Source: Hyphomicrobium sp. (GTDB lineage Bacteria > Pseudomonadota > Alphaproteobacteria > Rhizobiales > Hyphomicrobiaceae). Taken from it: DNA of 64,000 nt. Shown here piece by piece: positions 54,968 to 64,000 of the stretch. The stretch lies in NCBI GenBank assembly GCA_002928735.1, contig PERL01000002.1:310001-374000 (forward strand), given 5' to 3'. The notes beneath the pieces were generated by a model. That model did not search any database. It was not told the origin of the DNA and saw only the letters and a program-made list of their open reading frames with translations. The stretch's first letter is position 1. Each line of letters starts with the position of its first letter. Made by a program: the position numbers and the translations under genes.

Positions 54968-56200
54968 ATGGCGACCGGACGACGCGGCGCATCCACGGCC
55001 GTGAAAGATTTGCATGATGGTCAGCCAGTTTGGTCGCAGTCCACCTACGGCACGATTACAGTCAGTGCATTGACCAAGGATGAGCGTTGCGATGTGCTGG
55101 TTGTCGGCGCCGGGATTACGGGTGCGCTCACTGCCTTGCATTTGGCGGAAGCGGGCTATGATGTGATCGTGGTGGACCGGCGCGTGCCGGGGACGGGATC
55201 GACGATCGCCAGCACGGCGATGATACAATTCGAAATCGACGAGCCACTCACGGGATTAGCCAAGACCCTCGGACCGGCTAAGGCGGCGCGCGTGTACCGG
55301 CGATCCTTTCAGGCCGTGAAAGACCTCAAGACGCTCATCAAGAAACACGAACTGCGGGCGGACTGGGTGGACCGGGATGCGCTTTATCTGGCAGGTAACG
55401 TCATGGGACGCCGGGCGCTGGAAAAGGAAGCGCGGGCGCGTGAGAAGATCGGCCTGCCGAGTACCTATTTGGATGCAGAGACTTTAAAGGAAATGTATGG
55501 GTTTGACCGAACCGGCGCGATCATTTCGGCGGGCGCGGCTGAACTCGATCCGATGCGCACCTGTATTGCCTGCCTCAAGGCGGCGCGGGACATGGGCGCG
55601 AAGATTTATAGTCCCGTGTCGGTGACGGCATCGGAGCAAGATGGCGATGATATTCGCGTGGCAACTACGGACGGGCCGGATATCATTTGCCGGCACCTCG
55701 TGATGGCGACGGGATATGAGGTCAGCCCTGCCATTCCAAAGGGCTCTTTCGACATTGTGTCGTCGTGGGCGATCGCGACGCAGCCGATCAAGCCGCAGCG
55801 CTTCTGGCGGGACCGGTGTCTCGTCTGGGAGGCGTCCGATCCTTACCTCTATATGCGGGCAACGGCGGACAATCGCATCGTGATAGGCGGTGAGGATGCC
55901 GACGTTTCGGCTCCCAGCCGACGGGCCGCCGCGATCCCTGCAAAGTCGAAAAAGCTTCTCGAAAAAGCCAAGGAGTTGACGGGGCTCGATGAGATCGAGT
56001 GCGACTATTCCTGGGCGGGCGCATTTGCAGAGAATCCGAAGGGGCTGCCGGTCTTCAAGCGTCTCCACGATGTAAAGGGCGGCTATGCGATCTTAGGATG
56101 CGGTGGCAATGGAATTACGTTCAGCGTAATCGGCGCACAGATCATCCGCGATTGGATCGGTGGCACAAGCGATCCCGACGCATCGCTGTTTCGCGGTTGA
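54968..56200 (+). CDS. FAD-dependent oxidoreductase (DAO family)
   Basis: A 410-residue flavoprotein of the glycine oxidase/D-amino-acid dehydrogenase (DadA) fold. The FAD Rossmann motif is CDVLVVGAGITGALTALHLAE (about 42-62), with IVVDRRVPGTGSTIAST nearby, and a substrate-binding region ending GGYAILGCGGNGITFSV. It probably oxidises an amine or amino acid; the substrate cannot be told. AGGGG precedes the ATG at 54968; a TTG five codons upstream is less likely. No partner enzyme is adjacent. Confidence 0.82.
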   Translation: MATGRRGASTAVKDLHDGQPVWSQSTYGTITVSALTKDERCDVLVVGAGITGALTALHLAEAGYDVIVVDRRVPGTGSTIASTAMIQFEIDEPLTGLAKTLGPAKAARVYRRSFQAVKDLKTLIKKHELRADWVDRDALYLAGNVMGRRALEKEARAREKIGLPSTYLDAETLKEMYGFDRTGAIISAGAAELDPMRTCIACLKAARDMGAKIYSPVSVTASEQDGDDIRVATTDGPDIICRHLVMATGYEVSPAIPKGSFDIVSSWAIATQPIKPQRFWRDRCLVWEASDPYLYMRATADNRIVIGGEDADVSAPSRRAAAIPAKSKKLLEKAKELTGLDEIECDYSWAGAFAENPKGLPVFKRLHDVKGGYAILGCGGNGITFSVIGAQIIRDWIGGTSDPDASLFRG

Positions 56201-56280
56201 TCTGGAACGGCACCTCGGTGGCGGGGTTCTTCCGGTATGCTTGGCATCGTGCCAGGCGGTATGTGGAAGGACACACTACC

Positions 56281-56400
56281 ATGGATAACCCCGGCATTTA
56301 CCTCGTCGCCTGGTTGCTGATCGCGCCCGTGATCGGCGCGCTGTTTCTCAGTGGACTGGGTTCGTCTCGCGCCTCGCCGCGGCACGACAATAGCCTTTAA
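56281..56400 (+). CDS. Possible 39-residue membrane peptide
   Basis: A short frame, MDNPGIYLVAWLLIAPVIGA and on, has one hydrophobic segment (about 7-24) and a polar tail. GGAAGGA precedes the ATG by nine bases. It lies 80 bases after the FAD oxidoreductase and converges with the DUF1428 gene. Length and composition fit a small membrane protein, but no homologue can be claimed. Confidence 0.4.
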   Translation: MDNPGIYLVAWLLIAPVIGALFLSGLGSSRASPRHDNSL

Positions 56401-56441
56401 GCATTAGCCGGCCGGTAGATTTGCCGGCCGGCATACCGGGC

Positions 56442-56795
56442 CTATTGCTCCAAGATCATGTCGAAGCCGCCGTATATCAGGCGTTTGCCATCGAACGGCA
56501 TCGGATTTTTATCCGGGGCAAAGCGCGGGTCGGACATGACTGCCTTCATGCCCTCGTTGCGGGCTGCGCGCGATGGCCACACGATCCAGGAGAACACGAC
56601 GGTTTCGTCGTCCTTCTTTTGAACCGCCATGGGAAACGACGTGAGTTTTCCATCCGGGACGTCGTCGCCCCAGCATTCGACAACCGATAAGGCGCCGAGT
56701 TCCTTGAAGACACCGGCTGCCATTTTGGAATGGTCGAGATAGGCCTGCTTATTGGCCGTGGGGACTGCTGCAACAAAACCATCAACGTAAGACAT
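56442..56795 (-). CDS. DUF1428 protein
   Basis: A 117-residue protein that matches DUF1428 from end to end: SYVDGFVAAVPTANKQAYLD, VVECWGDDVPDGKLTSFPMA, FSWIVWPSRAARNEGM and MPFDGKRLIYGGFDMIL. The family adopts a dimeric ferredoxin-like (dabb) fold; no function is known. AAGGAG precedes the ATG. It is the last gene of a TetR-headed operon with stop-to-start gaps of 11-23 bases. Confidence 0.9.
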   Translation of the reverse strand: MSYVDGFVAAVPTANKQAYLDHSKMAAGVFKELGALSVVECWGDDVPDGKLTSFPMAVQKKDDETVVFSWIVWPSRAARNEGMKAVMSDPRFAPDKNPMPFDGKRLIYGGFDMILEQ

Positions 56796-56818
56796 AGCGG
56801 TACTCCTTTCGCTTCCGG

Positions 56819-57292
56819 TTACAGGGTGCGGGCGAGGTCTTCCAGCTGTTCGGCGCATTTCGACCAGCCTTCGTGGAAGCCCATTTGTTCGTGACGCTTC
56901 GTGGCGTCTTCAGTCCAATGGCGAACGCGGGCGGTGTAGAGCGTGGTGCCATCGCCGTTATCTTCGAACGTTACAATACCGACCATGAACGGCTCGCCAG
57001 CCGGCTCCCAGTCGCCGACGAAGGCATCGGTGAAGACGAGCTTCTTGCCAGGAACTGCTTCCAGATAAACGCCCGCGTTGGGGAATTCCTGGCCTTCCGG
57101 ACTGCGCATCACAATCATGCTCCGGCCACCGGGGCGCGGGTCCACCTCGGCGTGCGATACGCCCCACGGCTTCGGGCAGAACCATTGCTTAATGAGGGCG
57201 GGTTCGGTCCAACAGCGGTACAGATTTTCGGGAGAAGCTTTCAGCGTTCGCGTAATTATAAGCTCGCGGTCTGCGGTGGGCTTGGTATCCAT
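56819..57292 (-). CDS. SRPBCC/AHSA1 domain protein
   Basis: A 157-residue START-like protein of the Aha1-domain group: RELIITRTLKASPENLYRCW, then LIKQWFCPKPWGVSHAEVDP and a C-terminal GFHEGWSKCAEQLEDLA. Such proteins bind hydrophobic ligands in a helix-grip pocket. GGAGG precedes the ATG at 57292; a start six codons upstream overlaps the previous gene. It is in the operon with the VOC and DUF1428 genes, an arrangement that recurs in alphaproteobacteria. Confidence 0.87.
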   Translation of the reverse strand: MDTKPTADRELIITRTLKASPENLYRCWTEPALIKQWFCPKPWGVSHAEVDPRPGGRSMIVMRSPEGQEFPNAGVYLEAVPGKKLVFTDAFVGDWEPAGEPFMVGIVTFEDNGDGTTLYTARVRHWTEDATKRHEQMGFHEGWSKCAEQLEDLARTL

Positions 57293-57303
57293 TTTGTCCT
57301 CCT

Positions 57304-58230
57304 TTAGCACCCTGGGCCGGCCCGCATCGCGGCTTCGGCGGCCTTCTGGAGTTCTTGGGGCGATAGGGTTTTGACGGCGGTGGCGAGCGACCAGCGGTGG
57401 CCGAACGGATCTTCAATGACGCCATAGCGATCGCCCCAGAACATTTCAGCAGGTGGCATGAGCGGCTTGGCGCCCGCATCGACGGCACGCTTGAAGAGTG
57501 CATCAACGTCGGGGACTTGCAGGTGAATCGTGACGGGCGTGCCGCCCAGCGTGGAGGGCGCGGCATTGGCGTTGGGGCCGGCGTCGCGGAATTCATCGAC
57601 CAGCATAATGACGTTGCCGCCGATCATGATGCCGGCATGCATGAGGCGGCCATCCGGCGTTGGCAAACGCATCATTTCCTCGGCGCCAAAAGCTGTCTTG
57701 TAGAATTCGATCGCGGCGGCGGCATCCTTGCAGACGAGATGGGGGATGAGCTTGGTGCTGCTCGCGGGGGCGGGAACGGCGTTTGCCTCGCTGTCGAGGT
57801 AGACGGCGGTGTTGGTCATCGGATCGAAGGGGATTGACACGTGTTCGTGGATGACGCGCCAGGCACCGGCGACGCGGCGGAAGACGACGGTGATGCGCAT
57901 CCAGGTGCTGCCTGCGGGATGGTCTGCGGGTTCAGGCACGAAATGATGCAGGCCGTGAACGATGGCGAGATCGCCATCGACGTGGATGGTGAGATCCTTG
58001 TGCTCGGATCGGAATTTTTCCGGGAAGTAAGGCATGCATTCGGCCCAGATGCGGCCGATGTCGCGGGCGCCGACGGTGCGACCGGGGGGAATGGCATCGA
58101 AGAGGACGGTGTCGGGGCCGTAGTTGGCGACAATCCTTTCTGGGTCTTTGGCTTCGACGGCGCGGGACCATTCCGAGACGAGACGTTCGATCTCCTCGAC
58201 GTCTTTGGCATTTCCTGTTGCGGCTTCCAT
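57304..58230 (-). CDS. SnoaL-like and VOC (PhnB-like) fusion protein
   Basis: A 308-residue two-domain protein. Residues about 8-145 match the SnoaL/DUF4440 cone fold (IERLVSEWSRAVEAKDPERI, WRVIHEHVSIPFD). Residues about 158-290 match the vicinal-oxygen-chelate PhnB type (LIPHLVCKDAAAAIEFYKTA, HAGIMIGGNVIMLVDE, YGVIEDPFGHRWSLAT). The two are more often separate genes. The joint is Ala/Pro-rich. It probably binds a small hydrophobic or electrophilic molecule. It follows the TetR gene by 11 bases. Confidence 0.85.
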   Translation of the reverse strand: MEAATGNAKDVEEIERLVSEWSRAVEAKDPERIVANYGPDTVLFDAIPPGRTVGARDIGRIWAECMPYFPEKFRSEHKDLTIHVDGDLAIVHGLHHFVPEPADHPAGSTWMRITVVFRRVAGAWRVIHEHVSIPFDPMTNTAVYLDSEANAVPAPASSTKLIPHLVCKDAAAAIEFYKTAFGAEEMMRLPTPDGRLMHAGIMIGGNVIMLVDEFRDAGPNANAAPSTLGGTPVTIHLQVPDVDALFKRAVDAGAKPLMPPAEMFWGDRYGVIEDPFGHRWSLATAVKTLSPQELQKAAEAAMRAGPGC

Positions 58231-58241
58231 GGCGAACTCCC

Positions 58242-58844
58242 TTACTTTTCGCTTTTGAACAGGGTCGTGATGTAGCGCTTCAGATGATCGACGCTTTCAG
58301 CGGCGATGGCGGGGCCACCTTCAGCTTTGGCGAGAATGAAGGCGCCTTGCAGAACGGCTTGCGTATGGAGCGCGAGACTCCTTGGCGTGAACGTTGCCTC
58401 GAGTCCGTGCTGGGCCATGGCAGCAGCAATGTCGGCCTCGAGTGTGGCGGCGTGACCGGTGATGGAGGCGGCGCAGGCTTTGCGGATGTTGTCATGGGTG
58501 GCGTGGACTTCCTGCAGCATGGTGCCGGCGAGGCAGGTGAACTCTGAGATCTCGCCGCGCAGCAACTCTTTGCGGAAATCGACGTAGGCGAGGATGCGTT
58601 CCACAGGATCAGCGGGCTGATGGTAGGGCGCTGAAGCGAAGAGCGCGCCCGTGACCTCGGACCAGTGTTTCGCGGCGGCGACGGCCAGGTCGTCTTTGGA
58701 GGCGAAATGGTGGAAGAAGGCGCCCTTTGTGACGCCGGCTGCGGCGCACAGGTCATCGACCGTGGTGGCGGCATAGCCTTTGGCGCGGATGAGCGCGACG
58801 GCGGCGTCGAGGAGTTTGATGCGGGCGGCAGGCGGGCGCGCCAT
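58242..58844 (-). CDS. TetR/AcrR-family regulator
   Basis: A 200-residue repressor. The N-terminal helix-turn-helix reads AATTVDDLCAAAGVTKGAFF and HHFASKDDLAVAAA; the C-terminal part (about 80-195) is a TetR_C domain with Cys104 and Cys124. A near-perfect palindrome lies 133 bases upstream of its start, so it probably represses itself and the downstream SnoaL-VOC, SRPBCC and DUF1428 genes until a ligand binds. The ligand is unknown. Confidence 0.88.
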   Translation of the reverse strand: MARPPAARIKLLDAAVALIRAKGYAATTVDDLCAAAGVTKGAFFHHFASKDDLAVAAAKHWSEVTGALFASAPYHQPADPVERILAYVDFRKELLRGEISEFTCLAGTMLQEVHATHDNIRKACAASITGHAATLEADIAAAMAQHGLEATFTPRSLALHTQAVLQGAFILAKAEGGPAIAAESVDHLKRYITTLFKSEK

Positions 58845-58976
58845 GGCGGGGAATGGGTCCTTAAGTGGGGAGCAGCGGGGCTTGCGGCAGCTGAGCGGGG
58901 CCCAGCGCCGGGCTTGCCATCTGGTGAGGGCTTCTGCCCGCGTAGGGTTTTGCTGAGAACGCTGCACATGCCTTTG

Positions 58977-58996
58977 CATACCAACTGGTTGGTATG
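58977..58996. promoter_or_regulatory. TetR operator
   Basis: The sequence CATACCAAC-TG-GTTGGTATG is a perfect 9-base inverted repeat with a two-base spacer. The ATACCAAC/GTTGGTAT half-sites are typical operators of TetR proteins of this type. It lies upstream of the TetR gene at 58242-58844. The remainder of the 470-base gap 58845-59314 shows no gene. Confidence 0.85.
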
Positions 58997-59314
58997 TTTG
59001 CAACGGATAATGCGCGGCGGGGGCCGTTCGGTGGGGGCGGTGACATGGATCCGGTCCGGAGGACGGGATCCAATGACGGCACGGCAAACGCGCGGCGTGC
59101 GCGTGTAGGTGTGTAAAGCGAGGAACGGCTTGCGCGTTTCGCGGCTCCGATGCTGTTTGTTTGCGCCAACGCGGCATGGATGTGCGTGAACTGAGGTCGC
59201 GTACACGTGCGAATTTTTGGGTGCGTAATCGTCTTCGAATGGCCCGCTCGCTGCCATAACGCGTGCACATTGTCGGCCACCTTGGGTGCACTCCAAAATT
59301 GGAAAGGCTTGCGG

Positions 59315-59926
59315 ATGATGATGCGGTCTCGCGCGGCGCTTGGTCTGATGCTCACGGCGGCAATGGTCTGCCTTTCGATGCACGTGATTTCGCAGGCCAC
59401 GGCCGACAGCATTCCAACCGATGGTTTGACAGTGACCATCGCCGGGCGCGCGATGCGATGCGGCGAGACACCCGTCTACATGGACAATGAGATGCCGACC
59501 GAAGGCATGTCGGTGCCGGGCGAGGGGCTTTACCTCAATCCATTTTTGTTGAACCGGCAGCCGGCGCCGGTGCGCATGTTCATTTTCAAGCACGAGTGCG
59601 CGCATGAGGTGACCGGGCCGGACGAATTCGGCGCGGATTGCATGGCGGCGCAATCGGGGGCGCGCGAGGGCTGGCTGAAGACGAGCGATATCGATGCGGT
59701 GTGCCAGTCTTTCGCAGGGCCGGCGTCGGAGACGCATCCGTCAGGCGAGGACCGGTGCGCTCATATCCGGCAGTGCTTCGCGGGATCGCAGGTCGCTGGG
59801 GCGGCGAGCCCAAGCGGGCAAAGCGCGCGAGCCTCATCGTGGTCGGCGGCGGAGAGCGCGGCGACGCGCGAACGAGACTTCGACGCAAACGATGCCTGGC
59901 CGGGCACCTCAAATGAGTTCGAGTAA
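59315..59926 (+). CDS. Exported HExxH metalloprotease-like protein
   Basis: A 203-residue protein. A signal peptide or anchor spans about 5-30 (ALGLMLTAAMVCLSMHV). The motif HECAH (His93, Glu94, His97) is followed by EFGADCMA (Glu104, Asp108), the HExxH...ExxxD zinc pattern of metallopeptidases. Residues about 145-203 are low-complexity (Ser/Ala/Glu). The overall length is small and I do not recognise a named family. GGAAAGG precedes the first ATG by about seven bases; two further ATGs follow directly. It is convergent with aroA and ends 13 bases before the aroA 3' end. Confidence 0.65.
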   Translation: MMMRSRAALGLMLTAAMVCLSMHVISQATADSIPTDGLTVTIAGRAMRCGETPVYMDNEMPTEGMSVPGEGLYLNPFLLNRQPAPVRMFIFKHECAHEVTGPDEFGADCMAAQSGAREGWLKTSDIDAVCQSFAGPASETHPSGEDRCAHIRQCFAGSQVAGAASPSGQSARASSWSAAESAATRERDFDANDAWPGTSNEFE

Positions 59927-59938
59927 TCGCGCGGTGCG

Positions 59939-61378
<1,440 letters not shown>

Positions 61379-61533
61379 TCAACGGTGGGGGGCGTGCCGT
61401 CCGGCCGGTCGTCTTGGTTGCTATCTGGGCGGGCCGGGCATGCGGCGGGGTTGCATGTAGTGGGAATTGCTTTTGACAGCCGCCGGTGGCTGTGGCATCC
61501 CCCCTTCCTTCCATTTCATTCCCGGGGTTGTCC

Positions 61534-61917
61534 ATGTCGACAAAAGCTGCGCGCGGGACCAAGCGCACCTGCCAGAGCAACGAATGCGGCGCGCGCTACT
61601 ACGATCTCAATCGCGATCCGATTTCCTGCCCGATCTGCGGCACGATCTACACAATTGCGCATTCGGCCGTGCCGATCACGGCGGCGATGATCGACGAGAA
61701 GCCGCGCAAGGCCAAGAAGGAGCTGGTTGCCGACAAGGAACTGGCGCCGGAAGCCGCGTCGGAGGTCGAGGGCGACGAAGCGCTGGTCGATATCGAGGAG
61801 GCGGAAGATATTCCGGCCGACGACGACGAGACCTTCCTGGAACCGGAAGAGGAAGAGGGCGGCGACGTCTCGAACATCATCGGCGGGCCGGTCGCCGAGG
61901 GCGAAGAAGAAGTTTAA
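61534..61917 (+). CDS. TIGR02300 (FYDLN acid) protein
   Basis: A 127-residue protein of a small alphaproteobacterial family. The N-terminal zinc ribbon has Cys13, Cys18, Cys32 and Cys35 (RTCQSNECGARYYDLN, then SCPICG); the YYDLN motif is the family tag. The remainder is strongly acidic (Glu/Asp-rich from residue 65 to the end). No function is known. The ATG at 61534 is chosen since the family begins there, and it sits next to aroA and tRNA-Ala, as in relatives. Confidence 0.9.
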   Translation: MSTKAARGTKRTCQSNECGARYYDLNRDPISCPICGTIYTIAHSAVPITAAMIDEKPRKAKKELVADKELAPEAASEVEGDEALVDIEEAEDIPADDDETFLEPEEEEGGDVSNIIGGPVAEGEEEV

Positions 61918-62072
61918 CGAGGAGGGGCCGCGCGGTCTTGTTTTCCCCGCGCGGCGTCGACTTGGCACTTGCAGTTTGACGGGTTAGCGAATAGAGAGCG
62001 GGTCTCGCGACGGTCGCGGACCCTTCAAGGTCGCCGGCCTTCGTACCCAGGTCTTAAAAGACCCGAAATATC

Positions 62073-62148
<76 letters not shown>

Positions 62149-62215
62149 TTTTATCACTCACGCGCCTGATCGGCGCTCCGTGTGGGCGCCGCTTGCGGCG
62201 GGTCGCCTTGCTCCC

Positions 62216-62278
62216 CGGGCCTTTGGCCCGAAGTGGGTGGTATCCCAAGCTGCGAACTTGCAACGGGCCTTCGGCCCG
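62216..62278. repeat. Twin identical-stem hairpins after tRNA-Ala
   Basis: CGGGCC-TTT-GGCCCG (62216-62230) and CGGGCC-TTC-GGCCCG (62264-62278) lie 48 bases apart in the 217-base gap between the tRNA gene and the tautomerase gene (62149-62365). Neither is followed by a U-tract. No gene was found in this gap. Confidence 0.6.
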
Positions 62279-62365
62279 AAACGCGCGCTCTGCACTAGCG
62301 ACACCTGAGGCGAACGCCGAAGACGCTGCGGAGACTGAACTTCAAATTTTATATGTGAGGGTGCG

Positions 62366-62755
62366 ATGCCGCTGTTGCGGGTGGATGTTTATGAGGGGCG
62401 GTCGGACGAGCAGCTGAAGGCTGTGCTCGATGCGCTGCACCGGGCGATGCTGGCGGCGTTCGGCGTGCCGGCGCGGGACCGTTATCAGATCGTGCATGAG
62501 CATTCGCCGTCGCGGATGATCATGGAGGATACAGGACTCGATATTCCGCGCACGGCGAGTTTCGTGTTCGTGCAGGTGACGACTCGGCCGCGCTCGCGCG
62601 AGATGAAAGAGACGTTTTACCGGCTCGCGGTTGAGGAACTGGAGAAATCCTGCGGTATCGCGCCGTCAGATGTGATGATCGACATGGTGACGTGCAGCGA
62701 TGAGGATTGGTCGTTTGGACTGGGGCGGGCGCAGTTTTTGACGGGGGAGCTCTAA
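62366..62755 (+). CDS. Tautomerase-family protein
   Basis: A 129-residue protein of the tautomerase/MIF superfamily, Tautomerase_2 type. It begins MPLLRVDVYEGRSDEQLKAV, which leaves Pro2 as the catalytic N-terminal base after Met removal, and continues with YQIVHEHSPSRMIMED and REMKETFYRLAVEELEKSCG. Family members keto-enol tautomerise or dehalogenate small acids; the substrate is unknown. GTGAGGGTGCG precedes the ATG. A bidirectional terminator follows. Confidence 0.87.
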   Translation: MPLLRVDVYEGRSDEQLKAVLDALHRAMLAAFGVPARDRYQIVHEHSPSRMIMEDTGLDIPRTASFVFVQVTTRPRSREMKETFYRLAVEELEKSCGIAPSDVMIDMVTCSDEDWSFGLGRAQFLTGEL

Positions 62756-62813
62756 ATGGCGGATCCGACTGTCCTGCCGGGGAGCGGGCCGGATGCGCTT
62801 TGACATAAGGAAG

Positions 62814-62843
62814 AAGGCCGGGCGATGCGCCCGGCCTTTTTCA
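62814..62843. terminator. Bidirectional intrinsic terminator
   Basis: An 11-bp stem (62814-62824 with 62828-62838) with a three-base loop is followed on the plus strand by TTTTT. It ends the tautomerase gene; in the other direction it lies just past the stop of the TonB receptor gene and is followed by a T/C-rich run. Confidence 0.88.
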
Positions 62844-62854
62844 TTTGGTGGATG

Positions 62855-64000
62855 TTAGAAGTTGGCTTTGACTGTCACGTAGGCGGCGCGCGGAGAGCCG
62901 GGGCTGATGTTGTTATTGTTGTGCGCCGAGGGATAGTACTCTTCGTCGAAAATGTTCTCGACATTGACCTGGGCCTGCCAGTTCTCGTTGATGTCGAAGA
63001 AGAAGGCGGCATCGACGCGGGTGAAGGAGGGCAACTCGACGGTGTTGTTGAGGGCTGCAAAACTGGAGTCCTGATGGATGATGCCGAGCCCCGCGCCGAA
63101 CCAGGGCAGGACCTGATAGCGGTTCCACAGTGAATAGATGTTGTTGGGCACGAAGGGAACTTCGTTGCCTGCGCTGTTACCATCCACCACGCGTGCAATC
63201 TGGTGACCCCAACTCGCGGAGATTTGCCACTGGTCGGTCACGTAACCCGTGAGAGAGAGCTCGCCGCCTTCCGTGCGCGTCAGGCCCACCTGCTGGCCAG
63301 TGTTTGGGCCGGCGACCGTCACAATTTGGTTTGAGCGGTCAAGCTTGAAAATGGCGCCATTGAAGAACAGCCGGGGTGCGACTTCCCATTTGAAGCCGAT
63401 TTCGTCGTTCTGGAATTCTTCCGGTTCCAACGTGTTGCCATTTACGACCGTCAGGTTGCCGAACTGGTCGCCGGCGCCGGGCAGGAACGAGTTGGACGTA
63501 GCGATGTAGACCGAGGCGGCTTCGGTGGGCTTGAAGACGGCACCAACGCGATGTGACCAGACATCGTCAACGCGGCTGAGGCTTTGCGGAGCCCCAGCGT
63601 TGACATTGGACGTGCGGCCATCGAAGGCAACGTCGAAACGATCGAAGCGCAGGCCGCCAATCAACTCAAAGTATTTTGTGATTTCGAGCTGATCCTGGAT
63701 GTAGACGCTCGATGTCTGGACTTCGGTGTGCCAGTCACGGGCGAAGCGGTCGAAGAACACCGGCGCAAAAGTCGTCGGGCTGTTGAAGGGAACCGAAATG
63801 GTAGTCGGCCCAAGGGGCGCATTGAAACTCGGATTGTTGCGGAAATTGTCGGTCTCTTGATACGAGAATTCGGTGCCGGCAAGGAGTGTGTGGCGAATGC
63901 CTTGCCCCATGTCCCAGCGGTAGGTGATGTCGGTCTGGTTGACGATGCTCTCGCGTTCAGTGCCATTGATGTAGCCGTCGAGTGCGACGTTGCCGCCGAT
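62855..64000 (-). CDS. TonB-dependent siderophore-type receptor, C-terminal part
   Basis: The last 381 codons of an outer-membrane barrel; the gene continues past the right edge with an open frame. Strands end in aromatic residues and the last residues AAYVTVKANF close with Phe, the outer-membrane insertion signal. YRWDMGQGIRHTLLAGTEFS, SSVYIQDQLEITKYFELIGG and NVENIFDEEYYPS are typical of FhuA/FepA-type siderophore receptors. The plug domain and TonB box lie outside the window, so the ligand cannot be judged. Confidence 0.9.
   Translation of the reverse strand: MGGNVALDGYINGTERESIVNQTDITYRWDMGQGIRHTLLAGTEFSYQETDNFRNNPSFNAPLGPTTISVPFNSPTTFAPVFFDRFARDWHTEVQTSSVYIQDQLEITKYFELIGGLRFDRFDVAFDGRTSNVNAGAPQSLSRVDDVWSHRVGAVFKPTEAASVYIATSNSFLPGAGDQFGNLTVVNGNTLEPEEFQNDEIGFKWEVAPRLFFNGAIFKLDRSNQIVTVAGPNTGQQVGLTRTEGGELSLTGYVTDQWQISASWGHQIARVVDGNSAGNEVPFVPNNIYSLWNRYQVLPWFGAGLGIIHQDSSFAALNNTVELPSFTRVDAAFFFDINENWQAQVNVENIFDEEYYPSAHNNNNISPGSPRAAYVTVKANF

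Overview
The window looks like a chromosomal segment of a GC-rich, phototrophic alphaproteobacterium of the Hyphomicrobiales (Rhizobiales) type. The evidence is gene order and gene content: pckA divergent from chvI-chvG, followed by hprK, an EIIA(Man) gene, HPr, ahcY and a DivL-like kinase; a tsaE-amgK fusion with murU and addBA; then trxA/folC-accD-trpABF-lapA-ihfB-sppA-rpsA-cmk and aroA. A purple-bacterial LH2 operon (pucBAC) lies at the left end. The species cannot be named from the sequence.

Layout. 1-3.3 kb: an LH2 operon on the minus strand (pucB, pucA, a stem-loop, pucC and a fourth gene of unknown function with repeated LPxL-type motifs). It is preceded by a PpsR/CrtJ palindrome overlapping a promoter. 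3.3-8.0 kb: a TetR regulator, two paralogous TPR proteins with an FHS sugar transporter, and a membrane-anchored SNase-like protein. 8.2-15.6 kb: a five-gene minus-strand type I secretion operon (large RTX/cadherin-like protein, ABC exporter, HlyD adaptor, a membrane-anchored PL14-like protein, a small membrane protein). 15.8-24.2 kb: a small unknown protein, a DAG-kinase-like lipid kinase, a fatty acid desaturase, a three-repeat periplasmic protein, a FAD-linked oxidase, pckA and a HugZ-like protein.

24.4-42.3 kb: the ChvI/ChvG two-component system runs into the regulatory PTS (hprK, EIIA, HPr), then ahcY, a DivL-type kinase whose phospho-acceptor His is Tyr, tsaE-amgK, murU, addB, addA and trxA. 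42.4-52.6 kb: a minus-strand housekeeping run (folC, accD, trpA, trpB, trpF, lapA, ihfB, sppA, rpsA, cmk). 52.6-59.9 kb: an accessory block between cmk and aroA, which are usually close in this group. It starts with four 38-bp hairpin repeats and holds a TPR protein, a lone receiver protein, a transglutaminase-like protein with the catalytic His replaced, an FAD oxidoreductase, a TetR-controlled SnoaL-VOC/SRPBCC/DUF1428 operon with a clear operator, and an exported HExxH protein. 59.9-64.0 kb: aroA, a TIGR02300 zinc-ribbon protein, tRNA-Ala(GGC), a tautomerase and the 3' part of a TonB-dependent receptor that runs off the edge.

The most unusual items are the LH2 alpha polypeptide with a 56-residue C-terminal extension together with the unknown fourth gene of the puc operon; the type I exporter whose Q-loop, signature and H-loop are all non-canonical, in one operon with a polysaccharide-lyase-like protein; and the Tyr-box DivL kinase. 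No complete mobile element, CRISPR array, rRNA or prophage was seen.
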